From contig DATKZM010000088.1 of NCBI GenBank assembly GCA_035527975.1, positions 164,544 to 228,543 on the forward strand: a stretch of 64,000 nucleotides of DNA, in the 5' to 3' direction. The translations under genes were made by a program, and so were the position numbers. This DNA is from DATKZM01 sp035527975. GTDB taxonomy: Bacteria; Pseudomonadota; Alphaproteobacteria; JAPULJ01. Below, piece by piece: positions 33,754 through 42,388 of this stretch. Each line of letters begins with the position of its first letter. The first letter of the stretch is position 1. A model generated the notes under the pieces. The model had not been told where the DNA came from. It was given only the letters and a program-made list of their open reading frames with translations, and searched no databases.

Positions 33754-35058
33754 TCACAACATGTTCGACGGCAGCCATGTCGCCACCTTCGGGAACGTCC
33801 AGATCAGCGCCATCACCACCAGCATCAACAGCCAGTACGGCACCGAGCCGCGGAAGATCTCGGAGAGTGTGACGGACGGATCCTCCACCGATCCCTTGAC
33901 GGTGTAGACCAGCAGCCCGAAGGGCGGCGTCAACAATCCTGCCTCGATCGCCAGGATAGCGAAGATCCCGAAGGCGATCGGATCGAAGAAGCCGACAGTG
34001 ATCGGCGCGAAAATCGGCGCCGTGATCAAAATGATCGAGATCGAATCGAGGATCATGCCAAGCAGCAGCCAGATCGCGACGATCACCAGCACGATGCCAA
34101 CCGGCCCAAAATTGTTGGAAGCGAAGGTCTCGCGGATCAGCTCCGACATGCCCGCCGATTCCATGAACTTGGCGTACATGTTGGCGGTCAGCAGCAAGAA
34201 CATGATCGGCGCGATCGCCTTGCCGACCTGCACCACCGTGTCGGCCATATCGCGAATGCGCATCCCCTTGACGATGCCGAGGATCGCGGCCCCCGCTGCG
34301 CCCACACCGCCAGCTTCGGTCGGGCTGAACAACCCGCCCCAGATGCCGCCCATCACCAACACGATCAGGAGTGCGATGCCCAGCCCGCTGATCACTTCGC
34401 GCAGACTAAGCGGCTCCTCTCCGCCCTCGCTTATCGACGGCGCCAGCGTGGGCTTCAGCACTGCGGCGAAGCCGATATAGGTCATGAACAGGAAAGCCAG
34501 GATGAAACCTGGCACTGCCCCCGCCATGAAGAGCTGTGCGATCGAGGTCTCGGTGATGATCCCCCAGACGATCAGCAGTACGCTCGGCGGGATGATCATG
34601 CCAAGACAGGCACTGCCGGCCACCGAGCCGAGGGCGAATTTTCGGTCATAGCCGTGATGGCGCATCTGGGGATAGGCGATCCGGCTGAAGGCGGCGGCGG
34701 CGGCGATGCTGACCCCGGTCACGGCGGCGAAGACCGCGTTGCCGGCAACGGTCGCCACGGCGAGCCGGCCGGGGATCACCTTCAGGCCGCGGTTCATCAG
34801 CGTATAGAGGTCGCGCGCCGCGCCCGACCGCTTGACGAAGTCGCCCAGCAGCATGAAGAGCGGGATGGTCGCGAAGACCTCGCTGCGCAGATACTCGTAA
34901 GCGACGCTGCCGACCCCGCGCAGCGAGATCTGCAGCCCGTAATACCAGTCGTCCTCGGCGATCCCGAGCAGCAGGATGTTGCCGACGAGCGCGGTTATGC
35001 CGAAGGCAAAGCCGATGTGAATGCCGACGAGAATGCCAACCAGCATCAGCACGGACAT
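33754..35058 (-). CDS. TRAP transporter large permease (DctM family)
   Basis: This DctM-type permease (434 residues from ATG 35058) is almost wholly hydrophobic, with about twelve helices and the family blocks NAVFAAVTGVSIAAAAAFSRIA, MIIPPSVLLIVWG and FSPTEAGGVGA. The start is unclear. ATG 35058 begins inside helix 1 and has no ribosome site, whereas GGAGG at 35094-35090 leads 4-5 bp later to an ATC codon (35085) that would give the family-like N-terminus DQTTILLLMS. TTG 35061 is a third option. It follows dctQ on the same strand and precedes dctP. Confidence 0.88.
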   Translation of the reverse strand: MSVLMLVGILVGIHIGFAFGITALVGNILLLGIAEDDWYYGLQISLRGVGSVAYEYLRSEVFATIPLFMLLGDFVKRSGAARDLYTLMNRGLKVIPGRLAVATVAGNAVFAAVTGVSIAAAAAFSRIAYPQMRHHGYDRKFALGSVAGSACLGMIIPPSVLLIVWGIITETSIAQLFMAGAVPGFILAFLFMTYIGFAAVLKPTLAPSISEGGEEPLSLREVISGLGIALLIVLVMGGIWGGLFSPTEAGGVGAAGAAILGIVKGMRIRDMADTVVQVGKAIAPIMFLLLTANMYAKFMESAGMSELIRETFASNNFGPVGIVLVIVAIWLLLGMILDSISIILITAPIFAPITVGFFDPIAFGIFAILAIEAGLLTPPFGLLVYTVKGSVEDPSVTLSEIFRGSVPYWLLMLVVMALIWTFPKVATWLPSNML

Positions 35059-35153
35059 CAAAAGAAGAATGGTGGTCTGGTCGATCTCCCCCTCCGTGCG
35101 CCTATGCCGCTGGCCCTGGCGGACTGCCGTCGTCCCTTGAAAGGCCCTTGCGT

Positions 35154-35711
35154 CTAGTCTCCCTCGAAGCCGGGCCCGAGATAGGCCGCCCGGCCGCGCC
35201 GTGAGGCAGCGCGGTAGATCATCAGCGTGCAGACCGCGACCCCGACCACGCAAACCAGCACGACCAGCGTGCGGATCAGATAGACCGGGATCTGGATGTT
35301 GCCCGAGCCCTCCATTTCACGGATCGCCCAGCCCTCGATCATATTCGGCAAGCTGCCCACCGCGATCACCGCGAAGAGCGTGAGCGCCAGCGTGTAGGAC
35401 AGCCCGTCGATGAAGCGCTTACCGCGCAGCCGCACCTTGCCGTAGAGGATCGTAGTGCGCAGCGAGCCACGCGTCAGGATCGAGAGCGGCAATTGCAGCA
35501 GCAGGATCGACAGCACCGAGTTCGAAACGATCTCGTTGGTGCCTTGGAAGGGTGCCAGGAAAAACTCGCGGCCGACCACGTCATAGACGATCAAGAGCGC
35601 CACCGAGGCGAGCCAAACCGCGGACAGGATGTTGAGCGCGCGCGCGAAGAGCGCCACGATGCGCTCGGGGGCGGGCACTGTCATGGGCTCCTTCTGGGGC
35701 TCGCTCGCCAT
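35154..35711 (-). CDS. TRAP transporter small permease (DctQ family)
   Basis: This 185-residue membrane protein has four hydrophobic helices, beginning NILSAVWLASVALLIVYDVV and ending LVVLVCVVGVAVCTLMIY. The DctQ motif VVGREFF lies at the end of helix 1. It opens the second TRAP operon of the window. ATG 35711 is used; ATG 35684 has a close AGGAG and is a possible alternative. Neither changes the membrane part. Confidence 0.88.
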   Translation of the reverse strand: MASEPQKEPMTVPAPERIVALFARALNILSAVWLASVALLIVYDVVGREFFLAPFQGTNEIVSNSVLSILLLQLPLSILTRGSLRTTILYGKVRLRGKRFIDGLSYTLALTLFAVIAVGSLPNMIEGWAIREMEGSGNIQIPVYLIRTLVVLVCVVGVAVCTLMIYRAASRRGRAAYLGPGFEGD

Positions 35712-35775
35712 ATCTGCCTTGCGCTCCCTTGCAAGCTCGAATCTGCGGTCTGCTCAGCCGTCTGCTGCTTGGATG

Positions 35776-35928
35776 CTAAGCGACCGGGTCGATAATCTGC
35801 TCGCCGATGACGCCCCCAACGACGCCGAGTTCCGCGCCAAGGAGAGCAAACTCGGCGTCGTCCGGCCGCGTCTCGGAGCGGCCGCAGCCGGGCGGGGAAT
35901 GCGATATGGTGAGAAAGCCGAGCTTCAT
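35776..35928 (-). pseudogene. Possible remnant of a luciferase-like (LLM) flavin monooxygenase N-terminus
   Basis: A 50-codon frame reads MKLGFLTISHSPPG, then DDAEFALLGAELGVV and GEQIIDPVA before a stop. This pattern resembles the first beta strand, helix and second strand of bacterial luciferase-like oxidoreductases (MKLGF-T...E-A-ELG...GEH..DP), which normally exceed 300 residues. No continuation is visible in other frames downstream. I infer a truncated or decayed copy; chance resemblance is possible. Confidence 0.4.
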
Positions 35929-36348
35929 GGAAATGCGCCTCGCTCGCCGCCGGTTTTGGAATTCGGCCACCTGCAATCCATGGTGCCCTGCCGACTTGAC
36001 TGTGGCAAGCGCGGCGGACTGGGCGGCGGAGCTGGTCGCTTGCGGGGATCGTGTCAGCACAAACTGGCTTGAGCGCGGCGCGGGGGATCGGCAGCGCCGA
36101 GATCGCCACGTCGACTATGAACGAGCTGGCCTGACAACGCCGGCTAAAGGGCCGATCGAGCAATGCCAGCACCACCACAACCCGGGTCCGGCCGCACGGT
36201 GCGCTCGGCTACAGGCCATCCGCGCCGCAGACAATCATCGCCCAGCGGGCCGATCCGCCAGAAACCTACGAAATGTAAATTAGCGAATGGTACCGACACA
36301 AGCGACGGGTCAAATGTCATCTGAATTCATCATCGCCACGCCGATCGA
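35929..36348. other. Intergenic stretch without a recognisable gene
   Basis: Between the possible LLM remnant and the stop of the fused TRAP permease I see only Arg-rich frames without ribosome sites or family resemblance. This may be decayed coding DNA separating two minus-strand operons. The 63 bp between dctQ and the remnant are likewise featureless. Confidence 0.4.
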
Positions 36349-38295
36349 CTAACGTGACAAGCGCCGTGACAGGATGGAATGAGCGATCAACGCAGTGCCG
36401 ATTGTGACCCCGGCAAGGTTTACCGCCAGGCCGTACGCCACGGCCGATGGCGGCACGAGCAGCGCCAGACCAGCAAGGGCAAAGCCGGCGCGGACCAGCA
36501 ATCCGAGGCGGCTTCGAAAATAGCCCACCAGCCCGAAAGAGACGCATGCGACGCCGGCGACCGCCGTGATCCCGGCTGACGCCACCTCCCACACCGTGCC
36601 CTTCATCAAGAGCGACGGCGAACCGATAAGCAGAAACGGCACGATGAAAGCCGGCCACGCAAACTTGACGGATTTCAGCGCAACCGTCACGCCGCCGGTG
36701 TTCGCGATGCTGGCGGCGGCGTATGCAGCGATTGCCACCGGCGGTGTGATCATCGACAGCATTCCAAAATAGAAGACAAAAAAGTGCGCGCTGAGTGGTT
36801 CGATCCCGACACGAACGAGCGCCGGTGCCACCAGGACCGAAACCAGCACATAGACGCCGGTGGTCGGCATCCCCATGCCCAATACGATGCAAATGATCGC
36901 TGCCATGATCAGCAACAGGACAATGTTGCTGCCGCCGAGTTGTGCCAGGATCAATGTCAGCGAAAAGCCGAACCCCGATAGATTGATGACGCCGATGATG
37001 ATGCCGGCCAATGCCCCGATCAGAACGATGTCCAGGGATACAACGCCGGTTCGCTGTATCGCCGTGAGAACGGAAGAAACCGTCATGCGCTTGCCGTGAT
37101 AGCCCAGAAACAGCGCGATCACGATCAGCGTGGCCGACGCATATATCGCCGCCGTCTCTGGGTTCCAGTTCAGCCAAAACAACCCTCCGATGAGAACCGC
37201 GAATGGTATCGGAAAATACCAGCCGCCAGCGAAGGTCTCGCGAAACCGTGGCAACTCGCCGGGGTCAATGCGCGGGATGTTGAGTTTCGAGGCTTCCAAA
37301 TCGGACTGTATGAACAGAGCGCTGTAAAAAAGTATGGCCGGCAAGATCGAAGCGACCACTATCTCCGAATAGGGAACCCGCAGGAACTCGGCCATGAGGA
37401 AGGCGGCTGCCCCGAGTATCGGCGGCATCAACTGCCCGCCCGTGGATGCCGTCGCCTCGACGGCCGCCGCGAAGCTCGGATTGAAACCGCTCTTCCGCAT
37501 GAGCGGAATGGTGATTATGCCGGTCGACACGACGTTCGAAACCGCGCTTCCGGAGACCGCGCCGAACAGGCTCGACGCCACGATCGAGATCTTTGCGGCC
37601 CCGCCCCGATAGCGCCCCATGGCAGCCATCGAGATGTCGGTAAAGAAGTTAGATCCTCCCGAGCGAAAGAGGATCTGCCCGAAGAATATGAATGTAACGA
37701 CAACTGTGGTCACGATGACGAGCGCTCTTCCCAGAACGCCTTCGTCCTTGCCCAGCGAGATGACCAAGTCGCTATAGGCAATATTTCGGCCGGAAAGCTG
37801 ACCCGGGATGAGGTAGCCGTATAATCCGAACAGAATGAAGCCGATAGCCATAATGGCGAGGGTTCGCCCGCCGGTCCGGCGTACGCCTTCGATGACCAGC
37901 GCCAGCACGATCGTACTGACAACGATGTTCATGAGCGACGGATCGGCGACCTCGTCGACGAGCCGCGGATAGCGGATGACGAGATAGAGGCAAGACGCCA
38001 TGCCCGAAGCCGACAAGCACCAGTCGATCCAATGCGGCCTGGCGTTTGGGCTCTTGGATGCCGGATGGACGAGAAACACCGCCCCAAGCGCCAGTGCGAG
38101 CACGAGCGCCAGGAACTGCTCGGTATAAAAGGAAAGACCGAATATGTAGCTGACCTGGACGGCCCAACAAATCGGCAGCAGCGCAATCGATGAACTGAGC
38201 GCCGAAATCACGACCCGTCTGATTCGACCTTTCCGGTCATCTCCTTGCTGTGACGTGCCGCGTTGTGTCGTATCGCTCTCGCGCAATGTGGCCAT
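36349..38295 (-). CDS. TRAP transporter fused 4TM/12TM permease (TAXI type)
   Basis: This 648-residue fused small-plus-large permease is typical of TAXI-TRAP systems. Its length matches the family. Visible blocks include SLFGAVSGSAVSNVVSTG, ATASTGGQLMPPILGAAAFL and LGMGMPTTGVYVLVSVLVAP, all conserved in fused DctQM proteins. A hydrophilic N-terminus of about 25 residues precedes the first helix. Its binding protein is encoded immediately upstream on the same strand (38352-39314). It ends the MarR-linked aromatic catabolic unit and presumably brings in its substrate. Confidence 0.92.
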   Translation of the reverse strand: MATLRESDTTQRGTSQQGDDRKGRIRRVVISALSSSIALLPICWAVQVSYIFGLSFYTEQFLALVLALALGAVFLVHPASKSPNARPHWIDWCLSASGMASCLYLVIRYPRLVDEVADPSLMNIVVSTIVLALVIEGVRRTGGRTLAIMAIGFILFGLYGYLIPGQLSGRNIAYSDLVISLGKDEGVLGRALVIVTTVVVTFIFFGQILFRSGGSNFFTDISMAAMGRYRGGAAKISIVASSLFGAVSGSAVSNVVSTGIITIPLMRKSGFNPSFAAAVEATASTGGQLMPPILGAAAFLMAEFLRVPYSEIVVASILPAILFYSALFIQSDLEASKLNIPRIDPGELPRFRETFAGGWYFPIPFAVLIGGLFWLNWNPETAAIYASATLIVIALFLGYHGKRMTVSSVLTAIQRTGVVSLDIVLIGALAGIIIGVINLSGFGFSLTLILAQLGGSNIVLLLIMAAIICIVLGMGMPTTGVYVLVSVLVAPALVRVGIEPLSAHFFVFYFGMLSMITPPVAIAAYAAASIANTGGVTVALKSVKFAWPAFIVPFLLIGSPSLLMKGTVWEVASAGITAVAGVACVSFGLVGYFRSRLGLLVRAGFALAGLALLVPPSAVAYGLAVNLAGVTIGTALIAHSILSRRLSR

Positions 38296-38315
38296 CTAGC
38301 GAATTCTGGCCGCGT

Positions 38316-38334
38316 CGGAATTGGACCAATTCCG
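38316..38334. terminator. 9-bp hairpin between TAXI binding protein and permease genes
   Basis: CGGAATTGG-a-CCAATTCCG is a near-loopless perfect inverted repeat in the 56-bp gap between the two genes. No T-run follows on the minus strand, so it may be a partial terminator, mRNA stabiliser or protein site. Confidence 0.45.
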
Positions 38335-38351
38335 CCTGCATTCGAATGCGG

Positions 38352-39314
38352 CTACTTTTTGCCCCACAATCCGGCTTCTTTGTAAAACTTAATGGCGCCG
38401 GGATGATAGATGGCGGCGAGATTCTTGGCGACCATTCGGTTGCGGTCAAATCCCCGGAGCGGGCGCGCCGCCGCGGCAAGCGCCTTCTTGTTGGCGCTCA
38501 GCGCCTTGACGGCCCGGTAGACCACGTCGTCGGGCACTTTTGCGTTAGCGACCAACAGATAATCGTATCCGAGCATGATCGTTGGCGCATCGACGCCTGC
38601 AAGGTGCCGCGCCGGCTTCACCGTGGCCAGATAGGTCCCGGGCAGCCTCCGCTGCAATATTTCGAGGGCCTTGGGCGTGTCCGGCAAGGAAATGTAATGG
38701 ACCGGCCTCGCGGCGTTGCCTTCTCTCACCTTGGCCGAGCCCGGTGCGACCGCCCCGCCGACCACCTTGCCGGCCTTGTAATAATCGATGCCCCGCGCAA
38801 AATTCGGTGTCGGTACGCCCTTCAGGTCCTTGACGGTCATTCCCGCCATCTGGAGCCATGTCCCGAGCATCAGGGAAATGATGCGCTGGCTGGTAAAGCC
38901 GGTCGGGAACGCCTGTCCCTTCAGCCCCTGTATCGATTTGATCCCGGTATCCTTGCCCACCATCAGGCCGACCCGGAACGGTGTCAGGACCGTGACGACA
39001 CGAATATTCGGGCGCGGCTTGCCTTTGAAGATGCCCTTGCCGGCCCGCGCCCAGAGCACGCTGATGACATCCTGAGCGGCCATCTCAAGGCTGCCCGCGT
39101 CCACGCGCGGCAAGGTCGCACTTGATCCGCCATAGCCGATCGCGCGCGCATTGAGCTTGGAGTGTTCGCTGATCACCTTGGCGACTGCCGAGCCGATGGC
39201 ATACCCAACAGACCCTTGAGGATTGGCGCCAATGCTAACGGTTTGGCTGTGCGCCGTGCCGCCTATGAGCGCAGCTGCGCAGACACCCGCCAGTATGCCG
39301 AAAGATCGAACCAT
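38352..39314 (-). CDS. TAXI-family TRAP solute-binding protein
   Basis: This 320-residue TAXI protein has a signal peptide (VRSFGILAGVCAAALIGGTA, cut near AHSQ), then VSIGANPQGSVGYAIGSAVA, the family's glycine-rich first strand. GYGGSSATLPRVDAGSLEMA and YDYLLVANAKVPDDVVYRAV follow. GGGAGG precedes ATG 39314 and decides the start. A promoter with a palindromic site (39402-39445) lies upstream. It delivers ligand to the fused permease that follows. TAXI ligands are usually carboxylates, and here an aromatic or aryl acid is likely. Confidence 0.92.
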   Translation of the reverse strand: MVRSFGILAGVCAAALIGGTAHSQTVSIGANPQGSVGYAIGSAVAKVISEHSKLNARAIGYGGSSATLPRVDAGSLEMAAQDVISVLWARAGKGIFKGKPRPNIRVVTVLTPFRVGLMVGKDTGIKSIQGLKGQAFPTGFTSQRIISLMLGTWLQMAGMTVKDLKGVPTPNFARGIDYYKAGKVVGGAVAPGSAKVREGNAARPVHYISLPDTPKALEILQRRLPGTYLATVKPARHLAGVDAPTIMLGYDYLLVANAKVPDDVVYRAVKALSANKKALAAAARPLRGFDRNRMVAKNLAAIYHPGAIKFYKEAGLWGKK

Positions 39315-39401
39315 TTCCGCCTCCCATCGGTAATTGTTATTATTGAGAACCATTGCCGAAACCACGCCCAAATCGGCAGGTTCACGACCGTCGTTCCAAT
39401 A

Positions 39402-39445
39402 TTACTTCGGTTACCTTTGTAACAAATCCGCCGAGATAGCGTCAA
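39402..39445 (-). promoter_or_regulatory. Promoter with palindromic operator upstream of the TAXI transporter genes
   Basis: On the minus strand TTGACG (39445-39440) and TACAAA (39421-39416) are separated by 18 bp. The -10 lies inside a 21-bp interrupted palindrome, TTAC-N3-GGT-T-ACC-N3-GTAA (39402-39422). Its 19-bp core TACTTCGGTTACCTTTGTA is identical to that at 45674-45692. A leader of about 95 nt precedes the TAXI gene. The linked MarR (45826-46299) is the probable repressor. Confidence 0.72.
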
Positions 39446-39487
39446 GCAGCATGCCGATGACGGCAGCGTTCGGCGCGCGTCGAGACA

Positions 39488-40309
39488 CTACCCGCGAGGC
39501 TCGAAAGCACCCACGAGCCGCGTGCCAGCGAAGCGGTCCAGGACCGTTTGAACCGAAGCGAGCGAACCCTCGCCCGCCAGTCGAACGACATAATCGTATT
39601 CAAACAGAGTCTGGCCGCTCGCCTGCCCGTAGATCGTCTGAAGGGTGAAGCCCTGCTGGCCGAGCGCCACGATCAGCTCACCCAACGCCCCGTCGTCGCG
39701 GAACCGGCCGGCGACCACCAGCCGCCTCGGCGTGTCGCTGAACATCGGATCCGGCGAGATGACCCAGTAGGAGCCAACACTGCCGCCATCGATGTCTTTT
39801 GCGAGCTCCTCGAGGCCGAACTGCGCGCCCATACCGGGCGTGCCCACCGACGCCGTCGATCCGTCGCCGTCGGTAACGGCCTGGGCGGCGCCCAATGTAC
39901 TGGTGTGCAGGTTGACGATCTCCGCTTTCGCCAGGTTTTTCTTGAGCCAGTCCTGGCTTTGCGAGAGCGAGCCCGTATGGCCGAGCACGCGCGTGATCTG
40001 TTCCAACCGCGTGCCCGGCTTGACCAGAAGGGAGCAATGATAGGCGTGGGTCGCCTCGGCAATCACATGGAGCCTGGACCGCGGGGGTGCGACGAGCCCC
40101 TGAATGCCCGGATGACAACCCGTGCGGGCCATTTGCTGCGGCGCGACGACGGCGTCGGCCGCCCCGTCGGAAAAAGTGAACGCTTCGTCCACCGTCGGGA
40201 AGAACACCGCTTCCGAAAATTCCGGGTAGAGCTCACGGATTTGACGCGCCGCATCCCCTCCAAATGTATTTGGTCCGCCTAAGGCCCCCAGCTTCATTCC
40301 TGTGCGCAT
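39488..40309 (-). CDS. Prephenate-dehydratase-fold protein with ACT domain, active site degenerate
   Basis: This 273-residue protein has the PDT layout: LGALGGPNTFGGDAARQI at the start, TSTLGAAQAV and VGTPGMGAQFGLEELAKDI in the middle, and an ACT domain (DDGALGELIVALGQQGFTLQ) at the end. The family's ENS segment is replaced by APQQMARTG, and the catalytic Thr-Arg-Phe after the AxxYGL helix reads GSYW. Prephenate dehydration is therefore unlikely. It lies between a diol-dehydrogenase-like SDR and the TAXI transporter in an aromatic operon. It may act on or sense a ring-cleavage intermediate. GGGGAG precedes ATG 40309. Confidence 0.82.
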   Translation of the reverse strand: MRTGMKLGALGGPNTFGGDAARQIRELYPEFSEAVFFPTVDEAFTFSDGAADAVVAPQQMARTGCHPGIQGLVAPPRSRLHVIAEATHAYHCSLLVKPGTRLEQITRVLGHTGSLSQSQDWLKKNLAKAEIVNLHTSTLGAAQAVTDGDGSTASVGTPGMGAQFGLEELAKDIDGGSVGSYWVISPDPMFSDTPRRLVVAGRFRDDGALGELIVALGQQGFTLQTIYGQASGQTLFEYDYVVRLAGEGSLASVQTVLDRFAGTRLVGAFEPRG

Positions 40310-40398
40310 GCGGCTCCCCCCATATCGGTGCCGATTCTTGATCGGCGTTCACGCAACAATGCTTTGGCGGCGCTGGACGGACGAGCCCGGCGCGCGGC

Positions 40399-40460
40399 TA
40401 GAGCATTTTCCGTCCAATTGGCATCACCGGCCCGCTCCCCCGCAAGTGGAAAATGCTCTA
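40399..40460. repeat. 13-bp perfect inverted repeat (TAGAGCATTTTCC family)
   Basis: TAGAGCATTTTCC (40399-40411) and GGAAAATGCTCTA (40448-40460) are perfect reverse complements around a 36-nt spacer. The right end supplies the TAG stop codon of the SDR gene on the minus strand. A related copy is at 58623. Confidence 0.75.
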
Positions 40461-41315
40461 GTCATCGGACGGCGCCTTCGCGGCCGGTCCGGCATCCAGC
40501 ACCGGCAAACCCGGGTTCCAGCGCCAGTATCGGGCGACCGCGCCACCGTCGACCCGGAGGTCGATGCCCGTGATCATCTTCGCGTCGTCGGAGGCAAGAA
40601 AAACCGCCGCGCGCCCGTAATCGGACGGGCTGGGGCGTTTGCCCAGCGGCACGCCCAGATCCCCGACCGTGTAGCCGGGGCGTGGTCCGACGACCGGCGC
40701 CTGCCAATCGACGCCCCATTCCGCAACCCGGGCGTCGCCCTCGCTCGGGTCGGTCGCCGTTGGGGTCAAACTGTTCACCCGAATTCCGTGCGGCGCCAGT
40801 TCCATCGCCGCAGCCCGCGTGAAGTTCAACAATCCAGCCTTGGCCGTGCCGTAGCCAATGTTGCCCGGATTTCCCTGATGACCCTCGGTCGAGATGAGGT
40901 TGATGATCGTGCCGCGTCGGCGCTGTTGAACCATCGCCGCGGCCACCTGTTTCGAGAACAGAAAAGTACCCAGAAGGATCACATCCATCTGACGCCGAAA
41001 CTGCTCGCCGGTAAGCTCCAGAAGGCCATGCCTGATCTGAAGCACCGCGCCGTTAATCAAGATATCGATGGCGCCGAGATCCGCCTCGCATTTGCGCAGC
41101 GCCGCCTCGATCTGGGTCTCTTCGGTGATGTCTACCTCTACCGCCAGAGCCTTTCGCCCAAGCTGCTCGACGGCTTTCGCGCAGGCTTCCGCAAAGTCGA
41201 GGCGGATGTCCGCGCAAGCGACATTCGCCCCGTCCTTTGCCAGCTCCAGCGCAATGCCCGCGTTGATATTCGGGCTGCAGCCGACGAGCAGGGCCGTCTT
41301 TCCTTCCAGCTTCAT
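40458..41315 (-). CDS. Short-chain dehydrogenase/reductase, probable cis-diol dehydrogenase
   Basis: This 285-residue SDR has an unusual cofactor loop, LLVGCSPNINAGIALELA, where the classical TGxxxGxG reads VGCSPNINAG, reminiscent of FabI-like and divergent SDRs. The NGA block, a serine in ISTEGHQG and the catalytic pair in GYGTAKAG are present, as is ITGIDLRVDGGAVARY at the end. In an operon with a Rieske oxygenase and an extradiol dioxygenase, dehydrogenation of the cis-dihydrodiol is the expected role. It starts 27 bp after the aldolase stop. Confidence 0.88.
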   Translation of the reverse strand: MKLEGKTALLVGCSPNINAGIALELAKDGANVACADIRLDFAEACAKAVEQLGRKALAVEVDITEETQIEAALRKCEADLGAIDILINGAVLQIRHGLLELTGEQFRRQMDVILLGTFLFSKQVAAAMVQQRRRGTIINLISTEGHQGNPGNIGYGTAKAGLLNFTRAAAMELAPHGIRVNSLTPTATDPSEGDARVAEWGVDWQAPVVGPRPGYTVGDLGVPLGKRPSPSDYGRAAVFLASDDAKMITGIDLRVDGGAVARYWRWNPGLPVLDAGPAAKAPSDD

Positions 41316-41342
41316 GGCATTGCCGTGCGCTGAGATCTTCGC

Positions 41343-42377
41343 CTAGGCCCGCTCAAGCGTCCTGTCGGCTTCGGGGCGCTCGGCGGCTTGCAACGCAACC
41401 CCGCTAGCCGGCCGCAGGGGATATTTGCTCACCAATTCGACCCAGCGTTGCCCGCAAAGGCGCGCCGCCTGCTCGTAGGCCTCGGGAATGACATCATAGG
41501 GTGGGCGGATCGGGCCGGCCTTGCAGTATCCGGCCTCGTCGATCCGGATCTTCTCGATCTGGATGTTGTATGACGCAAACTCCTCCGGCACCGCGACGAT
41601 CGACATCACCGGTTCGTTCGCCCAGTTCAGGTCCTCGTTGATCTTCTCCGCCGCCGCGCTATCCCCGGCCATGATGGCCTTCATGATCGCCAGCGCCGGC
41701 GACGGGCCCATCGAGGCGGCGGTCGACCAGCACGCGGTCGTCGTCTCGGGCGAAAGCTGCATGAAATCGTGCACCGCATTTTCGTGCGGCAGGAAATTGA
41801 TGCGCCCATCGCTGACCGCCAAAGCGTTGAGCAAACGTTTCGGCGCGGAGAACTTGGCGCTCATCACAGTGGGCGCGCGCTTGGCGACGGCACCCCAGAA
41901 GTCGTCGTTGAAATCGAAGCGGAACGCCCGCTGGTTGGCGTAGACCATCATCGCCAGACCGGGAAAGGCTTGCGACGCCGTCTCATAGAAACGCACGGCC
42001 ATGTCGGTCGTCGCCGGCTGCCACATCGGCAGTCCCAGCAGCGCGCCGTCGCCGCCATTGTCGGCGACAAACCGCAACCGGCGCACGACCTCGTGGGTGC
42101 CGAGCGCCGAAGCACCGATGAAGGCCGGCACGCGGCCCGCGACGGTGGTCAAAATGCAGTCCACGAACGCGTCGTAGTCCGCATTGATCAAGGTCGCGCA
42201 TTCGCCAGTGGTGCCGAGCGCGATGAGCCCATCGACGCCGTCGACGATCAGTTGCTCGACGACGCGCGCGGTCTCGTCCAGGTCGACGGTATCGGTCGCG
42301 TCCCAGCGGTTCGCATCCGGTTTTGCCGGCGTCGGAATGATCGCATAGACGCCGCGCAGATCTGCTGCCTTGAGCAT
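41343..42377 (-). CDS. Hydratase-aldolase of the dihydrodipicolinate-synthase family (NahE/PhdJ-like)
   Basis: This 344-residue class I aldolase resembles trans-o-hydroxybenzylidenepyruvate hydratase-aldolases: GVYAIIPTPAKP, NRWDATDTVDLDETARVV and LGTTGECATL follow that group closely. The Schiff-base lysine is Lys175 in SAKFSA and the helper tyrosine is Tyr146. ATG 42377 with GAGGTG upstream is preferred over TTG 42383. Such enzymes cleave a meta-cleavage-derived arylidenepyruvate to an aryl aldehyde and pyruvate. It sits directly after the extradiol dioxygenase gene, as that pathway needs. Confidence 0.9.
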   Translation of the reverse strand: MLKAADLRGVYAIIPTPAKPDANRWDATDTVDLDETARVVEQLIVDGVDGLIALGTTGECATLINADYDAFVDCILTTVAGRVPAFIGASALGTHEVVRRLRFVADNGGDGALLGLPMWQPATTDMAVRFYETASQAFPGLAMMVYANQRAFRFDFNDDFWGAVAKRAPTVMSAKFSAPKRLLNALAVSDGRINFLPHENAVHDFMQLSPETTTACWSTAASMGPSPALAIMKAIMAGDSAAAEKINEDLNWANEPVMSIVAVPEEFASYNIQIEKIRIDEAGYCKAGPIRPPYDVIPEAYEQAARLCGQRWVELVSKYPLRPASGVALQAAERPEADRTLERA

Positions 42378-42388
42378 TTTCAATCACC

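Noticed and set aside
33568..35157. 529-codon plus-strand frame opposite dctM
   Set aside because: It mirrors the hydrophobic dctM coding sequence, giving a His/Asp/Arg-rich translation; no start signal or domain is visible.
39488..40309. Phenylalanine biosynthesis gene pheA
   Set aside because: The catalytic Thr-Arg-Phe and ENS motifs are missing and the genomic context is catabolic.
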